From Terrimicrobium sacchariphilum (lineage in GTDB: Bacteria; Verrucomicrobiota; Verrucomicrobiia; Chthoniobacterales; Terrimicrobiaceae), in assembly GCF_001613545.1 (NCBI RefSeq), contig NZ_BDCO01000002.1:744001-808000 (forward strand): a stretch of 64,000 bases of DNA, written 5' to 3'. Both the position numbers and the translations under genes were made by a program. Position 1 is the stretch's first letter, and each line of letters opens with the position of its first letter. Shown piece by piece: positions 15,575-23,397 of this stretch. The notes under the pieces were generated by a model. That model was given only the letters and a program-made list of their open reading frames with translations. It was not told the origin of the DNA and did not search any database.

Positions 15575-17683
15575 ATGAGATCTTTCCTTCCTTGGTTTCG
15601 CGCTGGAGTTCGCAGCGCGGGTGTCGCGCTTTTGTTGACTCCGGCAGCTTCTTTGCTCCGGGCGGAGGTCGTTCCTGCGCAGATGTTTCAGGATCACGCC
15701 GTGCTGCAGAGATCGGAGCACACTCCGATCTGGGGTCGCGCGGAGCCGGGCGAGCGGGTGCATGTGAGGATTGCCGGTCTTGAGGGGGAAACCCGGGCCG
15801 ATGACGAGGGACGCTGGAGGGTCGACCTGGATCTCTCCTCTGCCCCGGCGGGGCCTTTTAACCTCACCATCGCGGGTGCCAACCAGATCGTGCTGCGCGA
15901 CATCCTCGTGGGTGAGGTGTGGCTTTGCTCCGGCCAGTCCAACATGGAGTGGACCGTCCGGGATTCCATCCCGGAGGAGGACGTGACAGGGAATCCCAGC
16001 TCCACCCTGCGGCTGTTCAACGCGCGATCGCCCGGAAGCACGAGCCCCCAGGCCGGCCTGCTTGGCCGCCCGGGTGCGCCGGGACCGCAGAATGCCTGGA
16101 GTGTTGACTCGTCCGGGAGCGCGGCGGGTTTTTCGGCGGTTGCGTACTTCTTCGGCAAAAAGCTCAATCGCGAGCTGGGCGTGCCGGTGGGATTGATCAA
16201 CGCGTCGTGGGGAGGCACTCCCATCGAGGCCTGGCTGAGCGCCGGGGCGATGGAGAGCGACCCCGATCTGCGGGAGCCGAAGAACAACCTGCTCGCTGCT
16301 GTGGCAAGCTATCCCACGCGTCTCGACGCCTATCGCCGGGACTACCCCGCATGGGAGGAGAAGCACCAGCGGCGTGACGTGCCGGCGCAGGATGCCGCCG
16401 CCTTTGCCTCACCCGGATCGCCCGGAGACGGATGGACGCCCGTGGAATTTCCTGATCCCGCGCTGGCGAAGCTCCTGCCCGATGGCGGAGCGGTCTGGCT
16501 GCGGTCCACCGTCCGCATTCCCAAGGACCTCGAGGGGAAGCCCCTCACGATCGTGCCGGGTGTGATCGCGGGCTTTGACCAGGTTTACTGGAATGGCCGC
16601 AAGGTGGGCGAGACAACCGCCCGCTCGGAAGGGGTGGCCAATGACCGCGTCTACCGGATTCCGCCCGAGCTGGTCCAGGCCGGGGAAGCGACCGTGGCCA
16701 TCCGTATCTTTGCGCCTGCGGGCGGCGCGGGGATCGATCTCAGCTCGCTCCCCCAGTGGAGGAGTCCGCTGCATTTGTTTGAGGGTGCCTGGGAGGCGCA
16801 GGTGGAGTATCGACTGCCTCCGCTGTCTCCGGCAGCGCGCGGGGAGCTCCCGGGCGCTCCGGTCAAGCCCGCCGAGATGCAGAATGTCGCCACCGCGCTG
16901 TTCAACGGCGTCATCCATCCGCTGATTCCCTACGGCATACGGGGAGCCATCTGGTACCAGGGGGAAACCAATGTCGGCCTCTCGCACCAGTATCGCTCCA
17001 CCCTGGCGCTGCTCATCCGGGACTGGCGGAGCCATTGGGATCGCGGGACTTTTCCCTTCTACCTTTGCCAGCTCGCGGGGCAGGGGCCGAAGCAGGACCG
17101 GCCAGGGCCGTCGATGTGGGCCGAGATCCGCGAGTCGCAGTTGAAGTCCCTCGACCAACCCGAGACCGGCGTGGCCGTGACCATCGATCTCACGGAAAAC
17201 AACGTGCATTTCCGCCGAAAGCGTCCCGCCGCAATCGCCCTCGCCCAGACCTACGGCAGAGGCGGTGCTTTCTCGGGTCCGATCTACGATTCCTTTCAAA
17301 AGGCGGGTCGGGAGATCCGGGTGAAGTTCCGCCATGCCGACGGCGGCCTCGTCGCGAGGGAGTTGCCCGATGTCTATGTTCCGGATACGGCCAATCCCGG
17401 GAAAACCCTGCCCCTGGTCCAGCCCACCCCTGGCAGCGAGTTGCAGGGATTTCTCATCTGCGGAGCGGACCGGAACTGGCAATGGGCCAGCGCACGGATC
17501 GATGGCGACGAAGTCGTCGTCTGGTCAACGAACGTGGCCGATCCTGTCGCCGTTCGCTATGCCTGGTCGGACAACCCGGTCTGCAATCTCTTCAATGGAG
17601 CCGGTTTCCCTGCATCGCCCTTCCGCACGGACGACTTTCCCGGCGTGAACGACAGCGCGCGCTACAACGGCAGGCCGTATTGA
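15575..17683 (+). CDS. Secreted sialate O-acetylesterase-like SGNH esterase (paralog 1)
   Basis: 702 residues with a signal peptide (residues 1-29, LLRAEV). A GGAG sits 7 nt upstream of the ATG. The N-terminal beta domain (FQDHAVLQRSEHTPIWG) leads to LCSGQSNMEW (nucleophile Ser, block I), GGTPIEAW and IWYQGETNVG, the signature of the sialate O-acetylesterase family. A jelly-roll-like insertion lies between about 270 and 400. In polysaccharide loci such proteins usually remove acetyl groups from plant glycans, and nothing here points to sialic acid. No motif A site lies directly upstream, so read-through from 13028 is possible. Confidence 0.88.
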   Translation: MRSFLPWFRAGVRSAGVALLLTPAASLLRAEVVPAQMFQDHAVLQRSEHTPIWGRAEPGERVHVRIAGLEGETRADDEGRWRVDLDLSSAPAGPFNLTIAGANQIVLRDILVGEVWLCSGQSNMEWTVRDSIPEEDVTGNPSSTLRLFNARSPGSTSPQAGLLGRPGAPGPQNAWSVDSSGSAAGFSAVAYFFGKKLNRELGVPVGLINASWGGTPIEAWLSAGAMESDPDLREPKNNLLAAVASYPTRLDAYRRDYPAWEEKHQRRDVPAQDAAAFASPGSPGDGWTPVEFPDPALAKLLPDGGAVWLRSTVRIPKDLEGKPLTIVPGVIAGFDQVYWNGRKVGETTARSEGVANDRVYRIPPELVQAGEATVAIRIFAPAGGAGIDLSSLPQWRSPLHLFEGAWEAQVEYRLPPLSPAARGELPGAPVKPAEMQNVATALFNGVIHPLIPYGIRGAIWYQGETNVGLSHQYRSTLALLIRDWRSHWDRGTFPFYLCQLAGQGPKQDRPGPSMWAEIRESQLKSLDQPETGVAVTIDLTENNVHFRRKRPAAIALAQTYGRGGAFSGPIYDSFQKAGREIRVKFRHADGGLVARELPDVYVPDTANPGKTLPLVQPTPGSELQGFLICGADRNWQWASARIDGDEVVVWSTNVADPVAVRYAWSDNPVCNLFNGAGFPASPFRTDDFPGVNDSARYNGRPY

Positions 17684-17718
17684 CTCTCCTTAATGCGGGT
17701 CACCCGCATCGCAGAGTC
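17682..17718. terminator. Stem-loop at the end of the esterase gene
   Basis: GACTCT (17682-17687) pairs with AGAGTC (17713-17718), and inside it ATGCGGG pairs with CCCGCAT around TCA. It starts within the stop codon. There is no T-tract, so it may be a transcript-stabilising or bidirectional structure. Confidence 0.5.
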
Positions 17719-17772
17719 CGCGGTGGAGATGAGCGGGATCGGTAGAGATCCCGATGCAGCCGCTGAATAATG

Positions 17773-17805
17773 AACGCCAGGGCGGTCTCGCCGCATCCTG
17801 GCGTT
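17773..17805. terminator. Second stem-loop between convergent genes
   Basis: AACGCCAGG and CCTGGCGTT form a perfect 9-bp stem with a further GCGG/CCGC pairing inside. It lies between the convergent genes 15575 and 17871, suiting a bidirectional terminator, but lacks a U-run. Confidence 0.5.
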
Positions 17806-17870
17806 GGCTGTATCGGGAACTGCTCCGGGTCTGACCGGCTTTCCGGGGAGGGAGCGAGGACGGCGTGTTT

Positions 17871-19058
17871 TTACTGCTTCGCGGGTTCCCAGCCGAGGTC
17901 CTGCTTGATGGCGGCGACGAACTTGTCGGCCATCTTGCGGTGGGTCACGAGGTTGGGGTGGTAGTCGGCACCCACGCCGTCGGTGGCGATGTTTTGCGTG
18001 GGAAACTCCAGGTAATGGACCTTGGCGTCACCGGCATCGTTGCACTCCTTGACGATGCGCTGGATGTACAGCCGGGACTTGGTTCCAGCCTGGCCCCCGG
18101 CGGGATACCCGTCGTTGATCATCGGTCCCTGGGCGCAGTAGATCGTGGCATCTGGAGCCTCCTTGCGGAGCTGGGCGAGGAAGGCGTGATAGGCCGCGAC
18201 CCAGGCTTCCTCCTCCGGCGCACCCTTGGAGAAATCGTTGGTGCAGAGGTTCACCAGGATGACGTCGGGTTTCTTTGCGTCTCCGGCCCAGACTGAGGCC
18301 GCGTCGCGGGGGAGCGTGCGACCGTAAACCTCGGGCAGCGTGAACTTTGGCCACATCGTCCGTCCCGACCACGCCTGGCAGGTGTAGTCGGCGCCGAAGG
18401 CGCGGGCCGCCATCGCTCCATAGGTGAGATACGCGTTCTGGGTCTCGGCGGAAAAGTGCTCCTTCTGGCTGGCGGCTTCATTTCCATATCCGGCGCTGAT
18501 GGAGTCCCCGATCACCTGGATCTTGCGCTCGGGAGCGGGAGATTCCTTGGCGGCAGCGCCCTCCGGGAGCTGGAAGCCAGAGAAGGCCACGTTCCCCAGG
18601 TTGGCTTCCGTGATCTTGACCAGCGTGATCGTGTGCTCCCCGGCGGGCAGGCCCTCGGCCAGGGAGTAAAGCCTGACGGTCGGCACGACCTTGCCGACCT
18701 CCTGAGAGTTGCCAGTCAATACCTTGACCGGCTTGCCGTCCACCACGACGAGGACGCGGTTGCCACCGATGCCGAGATTGGCCACCGCCCCGGTGCCCTG
18801 AAAGCGCAGAGTGACCGCGCTGGCGGGCCAGGCGCACACCATGGCGGCATCCTCCTTTTTCTCAAACCGGCCGGAGTATCGGACAGCAGCGTGATCCGCG
18901 GGGATGGCGACCGGCAGCGGCGAGGCCTTCGATGGCTGCACCTTGGTGACGACCGTGGTGATGGATGAGCCGTCGTCCGAGGGAAGCGGTTCCTGGGCGG
19001 AAACAGTGGCGGCGACGAGGGAAAGACCGAGGGCGGGAAGGAGGAATGAGAGTTTCAT
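17871..19058 (-). CDS. Secreted CE2-like SGNH acetylesterase
   Basis: 395 residues: signal peptide 1-21 (VAATVSAQE), an N-terminal jelly-roll (about 50-165) and a C-terminal SGNH domain with GDSISAGYGNE (Ser186), VNLCTNDFSKG (about 270-279, oxyanion Asn) and ADYHPNLVTH (Asp365/His367). This two-domain layout matches carbohydrate esterase family 2, which deacetylates xylan, mannan or glucomannan. Transcribed alone, leftward; a motif A variant (19150-19163) lies 91 nt upstream of its start. Confidence 0.85.
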   Translation of the reverse strand: MKLSFLLPALGLSLVAATVSAQEPLPSDDGSSITTVVTKVQPSKASPLPVAIPADHAAVRYSGRFEKKEDAAMVCAWPASAVTLRFQGTGAVANLGIGGNRVLVVVDGKPVKVLTGNSQEVGKVVPTVRLYSLAEGLPAGEHTITLVKITEANLGNVAFSGFQLPEGAAAKESPAPERKIQVIGDSISAGYGNEAASQKEHFSAETQNAYLTYGAMAARAFGADYTCQAWSGRTMWPKFTLPEVYGRTLPRDAASVWAGDAKKPDVILVNLCTNDFSKGAPEEEAWVAAYHAFLAQLRKEAPDATIYCAQGPMINDGYPAGGQAGTKSRLYIQRIVKECNDAGDAKVHYLEFPTQNIATDGVGADYHPNLVTHRKMADKFVAAIKQDLGWEPAKQ

Positions 19059-19149
19059 GAGGGAATCACTGCAGGGAACGCCGGGAGAGGACTCCTGCGA
19101 TCACTCCTCGCGTAACGCAAGCGGGGCCTTCCCGGCAAGATTTCCGTCA

Positions 19150-19163
19150 CGCATATGGATGCG
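19150..19163 (-). promoter_or_regulatory. Motif A site 5 (variant spacer) upstream of the CE2-like gene
   Basis: Read leftward: CGCAT-CCAT-ATGCG followed by TGA. Both arms are perfect and the spacer differs by one base from the consensus CAAT. It is farther from the start codon (91 nt) than the other sites. Confidence 0.7.
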
Positions 19164-19173
19164 GAAGGACGAG

Positions 19174-20967
19174 TCAATCCACTCGCCGCCCGCCCTGCAG
19201 GTAGGCGGTGATGGAGCGCAGGACCTCGCGGATTCGCTCCAGCTCGGAGGGCTTGTTTCGCATGGCCCAGACGCGCGCCAGCTCGAGGTCAAAGCCCTGA
19301 AACTCCGCTGCGAGCTGCGCGGCATCCACTGGTGGCCGCCGGAGGTTCCCAGCGTGATGATGGCAGACGAGAGCGAGCTTTTCCATCAGCCGCAGGCCGT
19401 GAAGGCCGAGGCGTATCTCGGGGGTCAGCACAGGGTCGCCGGGCCGGGCCGAGTCCAGGAGCCGGTCGATCGCCAGCGTCAGCGCCTCGAGCCTCCGGAG
19501 GGCGGAGCGATGGGCGCGCGGCGTGAATTTCAGGAGGTCGCAGAAAAGCCCCGTGCGGGCATCGAACCAGTCGGCCGGCATGTTGGGCGAGCGCGGCTGC
19601 CAGTTGCGGGAGATCGCTGTCCACTCCGCCTTCGCGGTCGAGGCGGCCTGGCCGAGCAGGAGCGCGAGTTCTCCGCTGTCGTCGCCGAGAAGCAGTCGCG
19701 AGGCGCGGCGGTAGAAGGTACGATAGCCGAGCGAGGAGGAGCGTGCATTCCATGCGCTGGCCCCTGCGAGCGCGATTTCCGGAAAGGTCGGCCCCAGGCA
19801 GTTGATATGGCCGCAGTCGCCCCAGTCCGTCGTGATCGAGCCGAGCGCTCCGTGGGTGAGGCCCTGGCGCGCGAGCGTGACGATGTTGGCATGGGCTGTC
19901 CTGCGATCGGGTAGCCAGCGGTTCCAGCCGGACGCGCCGGAGCAGACGCAGAATGGACGCCGTGCTGCCTTGAGCTTTGCCGCCATCGTTTCGGCAGGCC
20001 GCCGCGAGTAGTCCCAGTGCAGCAGTACGGCATCGGAGGCGATTTCTCCCAGCAAGCCGGGGTGATCCCGCACGATGTCTCCCCAGAACATGGGCGTTCG
20101 TCCCGCCTCATGGACGACGCGGATGATTGCGTTCAGGAAATCCACATAGAGCCGGTCCTTGCCGAGCCTCTCTGCTGCTTCCCGGTTCTTTCCGGTTCCC
20201 AGGTCAAAGGTTTCATCACAGCAGATGTTGAAATAGCGGGAGCGGAAAAGAGGCGCGACCTCCCGGATGATCCCGGCGACGAGATCGAGGCTGCGCGGGT
20301 CGCGGCAGTCCAGCGTGTAGTGCGCCATCCGGTCCCACCACGTGAAGGGATCGCCCGAGACATCGCGCTCGAGTTCGTTCAGCTCCGGGAACTTTCGGTG
20401 AATCCACGTGTAGAAATGCCCGAAGGTGGAAAAGGACGGCACGAGGTCGATATGCAGCTCGGCGCACCGGGCATCGAGCTGGCGGATCTCCCGGGCGGTG
20501 AGAGGCGATGCGCCCTGCCACACCTCGTGGTGCTCGCGGAATGCATAGGTGTGCTCGATGTAGAGCTGGAGGTGGTTCAGGCGATGGGCCGCGCATCGCT
20601 CTGCCAGGGCGAGGAGAGTGTCGAGGGTCGGCACCTTGCCGCGGGTGACATCGTGGTAAAATCCCCGGATCGGGAAATCCGGCCAGTCCGAGAGTTCCAC
20701 CGCGGGCAGGCGGTCTCCGTGGCGGGTGCGCAATTCCTCGAGGGCCTGCCGGGCGTAAAGGAACCCGGCTGCGTCCCGCGCCCGCAGCTCGATGCGATCC
20801 GGAGAGATGCCCACCTCGAAGGCCCCGGCCTCCGGGCGCGGATTCCTCGGCGGAGTCTGGATGACGGGGGAGTCGCCCCGGCTCCAGCCCGGGAGCAGGC
20901 GCAGTCTCCGGGGCGGTATCAGCAGCGCGGGGCCGCTGGCGGAGGAGTTTGCAGCGCGGGGTGTCAT
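19174..20967 (-). CDS. GH20-like glycosidase without signal peptide
   Basis: 597 residues. An N-terminal alpha/beta region (RIELRARDAAGFLYARQALEEL) resembles the non-catalytic domain 2 of GH20 hexosaminidases, followed by the barrel start SDWPDFPIRGFYHDVTRGK. FNICCDETFDLG contains the Asp251-Glu252 pair expected for substrate-assisted beta-N-acetylhexosaminidases. No signal peptide is visible, suggesting action on imported sugars in the cytoplasm. The C-terminal 150 residues are helical. It lies 34 nt downstream of the nucleoside-hydrolase-like gene and is probably the last gene of that operon. Confidence 0.78.
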   Translation of the reverse strand: MTPRAANSSASGPALLIPPRRLRLLPGWSRGDSPVIQTPPRNPRPEAGAFEVGISPDRIELRARDAAGFLYARQALEELRTRHGDRLPAVELSDWPDFPIRGFYHDVTRGKVPTLDTLLALAERCAAHRLNHLQLYIEHTYAFREHHEVWQGASPLTAREIRQLDARCAELHIDLVPSFSTFGHFYTWIHRKFPELNELERDVSGDPFTWWDRMAHYTLDCRDPRSLDLVAGIIREVAPLFRSRYFNICCDETFDLGTGKNREAAERLGKDRLYVDFLNAIIRVVHEAGRTPMFWGDIVRDHPGLLGEIASDAVLLHWDYSRRPAETMAAKLKAARRPFCVCSGASGWNRWLPDRRTAHANIVTLARQGLTHGALGSITTDWGDCGHINCLGPTFPEIALAGASAWNARSSSLGYRTFYRRASRLLLGDDSGELALLLGQAASTAKAEWTAISRNWQPRSPNMPADWFDARTGLFCDLLKFTPRAHRSALRRLEALTLAIDRLLDSARPGDPVLTPEIRLGLHGLRLMEKLALVCHHHAGNLRRPPVDAAQLAAEFQGFDLELARVWAMRNKPSELERIREVLRSITAYLQGGRRVD

Positions 20968-21001
20968 GGAGGGAGTGGGAAGATGTGGAGACCGGTGCGC
21001 T

Positions 21002-21925
21002 TCAGGCGGCAGGGGCGGCCCCGAAGACGGTATCCAGGTAGAGCTGCCGCACCTCTTCCTGCCGGATACCGGTGGTCACTTCGATCTTCGGCCCTGAGGG
21101 ATGCACGATGGTCATCCCGGCGGTGAACTCGCCGCGTGTTTCGATCCGCACCGGCAGGGTCTCCGTCTGGTAGAGATCGCGGCGGAACGCCCATAGGATC
21201 GGGAAAAGGTCATACATCACGGGGCCGGGCTTCCAGTTTTGCACCGGGTGCCATGCGTCGATGGCGCGGCCGAGCGCCTGGTGCAGGGGCGACGCGGACT
21301 GGCGGAAACGGTCGCAATCTTCCGCCGTGAGAACGAAGCGCCGCGTGATGTCCCATGTCCCCATGGCGATCGGGATGCCGGAGGACAGCACGATATCGGC
21401 CGCCACGGGGTCAAACGCCATGTTGTGTTCGCGGCGGTTGAGGGCGGTTTCCCCGCCCATCAGCGCAAGGGAGCGGATTTTTTTCGCGATCCCGGGGCGG
21501 CGCTGCAGGGCGCTGGCGATATTGGTCAAGGGAGCGAGGGAGGCGATCATCAGCTCGCCCGGGTGAGCCTCGGCCATCCGGATGATCAGCCCCGCGGCAT
21601 CGTGATCCTCGACCTCGTCGCGCGGGTCCCAGGGTTCCGCGAAGCACGCGTGATTTATCGAGACGGCGGGATCTTCCAGGCGGGCGGTTTCCGCCGGGCT
21701 CATGGACCGGGTCGGGTACTCAAGGCCGGCCGCCACCGGGATGTGCCCGAGGTTGAGCCAGCGAAGCAGCCGCTTGACCAGGCGAGCCCTCGCTGCCGAG
21801 GGATACGTGACCGTGGTGATGGCGCGGACCGCGATCTCATCACGCTGCAGAGCGAAGAGCACGGCCAGGAGATCGTCGATATCCTGGCCAGGGTCGGTGT
21901 CGATGAGGAGGCTTTGAGGGCTCAC
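21002..21925 (-). CDS. Nucleoside hydrolase-like protein
   Basis: 307 residues with an N-terminal Asp cluster, LLIDTDPGQDIDDLLAVLFA, the Ca2+-binding site of inosine/uridine-preferring nucleoside hydrolases. Compared with the classic DTDPGxDD there is a two-residue expansion (DxDD), as in nucleoside-hydrolase-like proteins of polysaccharide loci. NMAFDPVAADIVLSSG supplies the later metal-binding Asp. The GTG start overlaps the stop of the upstream gene (GTGA). Its job among glycosidases is unclear: it may cleave ribosides or another N- or O-glycoside. Confidence 0.85.
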   Translation of the reverse strand: MSPQSLLIDTDPGQDIDDLLAVLFALQRDEIAVRAITTVTYPSAARARLVKRLLRWLNLGHIPVAAGLEYPTRSMSPAETARLEDPAVSINHACFAEPWDPRDEVEDHDAAGLIIRMAEAHPGELMIASLAPLTNIASALQRRPGIAKKIRSLALMGGETALNRREHNMAFDPVAADIVLSSGIPIAMGTWDITRRFVLTAEDCDRFRQSASPLHQALGRAIDAWHPVQNWKPGPVMYDLFPILWAFRRDLYQTETLPVRIETRGEFTAGMTIVHPSGPKIEVTTGIRQEEVRQLYLDTVFGAAPAA

Positions 21926-22560
21926 TGGGCCGGGGCGTCCGAGATCGTGACATTCCCGACTTCAAATGGCTGGTTTGGCTTGGGGGCAAACTGCACGAAG
22001 ATGCCTTCGATATACTCGGCTTCGTCGGAGGGTTCCAGGCGCTTGAGGAAACTTTGCATGGGTACCCGCACGGTCTCCCACGTCGCGGTGTCGGCGTCGA
22101 GGGTTGCATGAGTCAGGCCGATGAGTTCCTCGCCCGCGATCTGGAGCGTTCTGCTCCCTCCCGCGGCCAGGCGGACCAGCATGCTGATCTGAAGCCTTGC
22201 GGCGGCGGTTGGCGCCGGGGTCCCCTCTGGAGGTTTCGGGGTGTTCAGCTCAATGCTGACGTTGGCGTTTTTCATTTCGCCGGTCAGCGCTATGGCATCG
22301 CCACCGCTGCTGCTGTTGGCACCGCCATAGCGGAGGGTTATCCCGGAATAATCCGCCGCGTCGGGTGCGACCGTGGTCGTGATCACCATTCCGCCCTCGG
22401 CATCCTCGACTCTGGCAGTGATGCCTCCAAATCCGCTGACGCGCCACCCTGGAAGGAAATCATTCTGGCGGGAAAAAATCTCGATGTTCTCTCCGAAGAC
22501 CGCAGGCGCGCTGCATGCGATCGCGCCGACACAGAGGAATAATAAATTCCTGGCTATCAT
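21922..22560 (-). CDS. Small secreted beta-sandwich protein, function unknown
   Basis: 212 residues from the ATG at 22560; MIARNLLFLCVGAIACSAPAVFG is a signal peptide. The rest is beta-rich with a pattern (WRVSGFGGITARVEDAEGG, ATWETVRVPMQSFL, FVQFAPKPNQPFEVGNVTI) reminiscent of carbohydrate-binding jelly rolls. First gene of a leftward operon with the nucleoside-hydrolase-like and GH20-like genes. Motif A site 6 lies 48 nt upstream. Confidence 0.7.
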   Translation of the reverse strand: MIARNLLFLCVGAIACSAPAVFGENIEIFSRQNDFLPGWRVSGFGGITARVEDAEGGMVITTTVAPDAADYSGITLRYGGANSSSGGDAIALTGEMKNANVSIELNTPKPPEGTPAPTAAARLQISMLVRLAAGGSRTLQIAGEELIGLTHATLDADTATWETVRVPMQSFLKRLEPSDEAEYIEGIFVQFAPKPNQPFEVGNVTISDAPAQ

Positions 22561-22608
22561 GCGGGTGACTCTGGTGCGCGACACTCGTGACGAGCAAACT
22601 CTATTCAA

Positions 22609-22622
22609 CGCATTTTGATGCG
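22609..22622 (-). promoter_or_regulatory. Motif A site 6 (variant spacer)
   Basis: Read leftward: CGCAT-CAAA-ATGCG followed by TTGA, with perfect arms and one spacer change. It ends 48 nt before the ATG at 22560. Confidence 0.72.
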
Positions 22623-22696
22623 GATCGCGGTGGCAAACGACGGGGCGGGGGGAGTCTGGAGGCATGGCGTTATGGGGGAGGACCCAGGTATTCTTT

Positions 22697-22710
22697 TGCA
22701 TCAATATGCG
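22697..22710 (+). promoter_or_regulatory. Motif A site 7 upstream of 22757
   Basis: TGCATCAATATGCG followed by AGA. It ends 46 nt before the ATG at 22757, in line with the 46-59 nt of most other sites. That spacing is the main argument for choosing that start over the in-frame ATGs at 22664 and 22736. Confidence 0.75.
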
Positions 22711-22756
22711 AGATGCGGCGCTTGTACCGGGTGTGATGATTGGGAAAATCACCCGC

Positions 22757-23326
22757 ATGTTCAACAGGCATTGTTCCCCCCTCCGTATTTTTGCGGGTTC
22801 TCTTTTCGCGTTCGTTGCCTTGGGAACCACCGGCTTCGCCGAGGATACCCTGGTCACTTTTGGATCGTCCTCCTCTCTCGCCGGCAAGGCCGTCCTCATG
22901 GGTCCGGGCGCTTCCAAGAGCGAAATGACGGAAACTGCGGAGGCTCTCGTCGTCAAGGAGCCCGATCCCTGGTCGATGAACATGCAGATCAAGGATGTCA
23001 CTGGCGTCTCCCTGGAGAGTGTCGGGCAGGACGATTACTTTACCCTTACGATCAAAGGCCGCGCGCAGGGCGAGGGCCAGGTGGTGCGAGTCCAGTTTGT
23101 GGCTACAGGCTGGCAGACCTGGGCGATGTATGAGTTCGATATTTCCGGCATCTCGCAGGATGAGTTCACCACTGTGAAGGCCCTCACGCCGGTGAAGCAG
23201 CCGTTCAAGTCGCAGGGCACGCTGCCGTTTACCACCGTGGAGGCTCTTCAGCTTTTCACCTGGGGAAAGATGCCCGCCACCTGGGAGCTTGAGTTCAAGT
23301 CGATCGGGTTTGAGAAATCCAAGTAG
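22757..23326 (+). CDS. Small secreted beta-sandwich protein, function unknown
   Basis: 189 residues from the ATG at 22757. A signal peptide (FAGSLFAFVALGTTGFAED) is followed by a compact all-beta domain with aromatic-rich strands (GWQTWAMYEFDISG, LQLFTWGKMPATWELEF) like a carbohydrate-binding module. It is divergent from the similar-sized secreted beta protein at 21922, and each has its own motif A site. An ATG at 22736 would add seven residues. First gene of a rightward operon with two esterase-like genes. Confidence 0.68.
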   Translation: MFNRHCSPLRIFAGSLFAFVALGTTGFAEDTLVTFGSSSSLAGKAVLMGPGASKSEMTETAEALVVKEPDPWSMNMQIKDVTGVSLESVGQDDYFTLTIKGRAQGEGQVVRVQFVATGWQTWAMYEFDISGISQDEFTTVKALTPVKQPFKSQGTLPFTTVEALQLFTWGKMPATWELEFKSIGFEKSK

Positions 23327-23397
23327 CCGTCAGGCTTCCGGGGGGCGACTGGTCCCGGGAGGCTGGTCCGGAGCCTTTTCTTCCCTTATACAGAGAG

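Noticed and set aside
404-22710. Motif A copies as a small mobile repeat (REP or MITE-like)
   Set aside because: The conserved part is only about 16 bp, without flanking similarity or target duplications, and its position relative to start codons is fixed.
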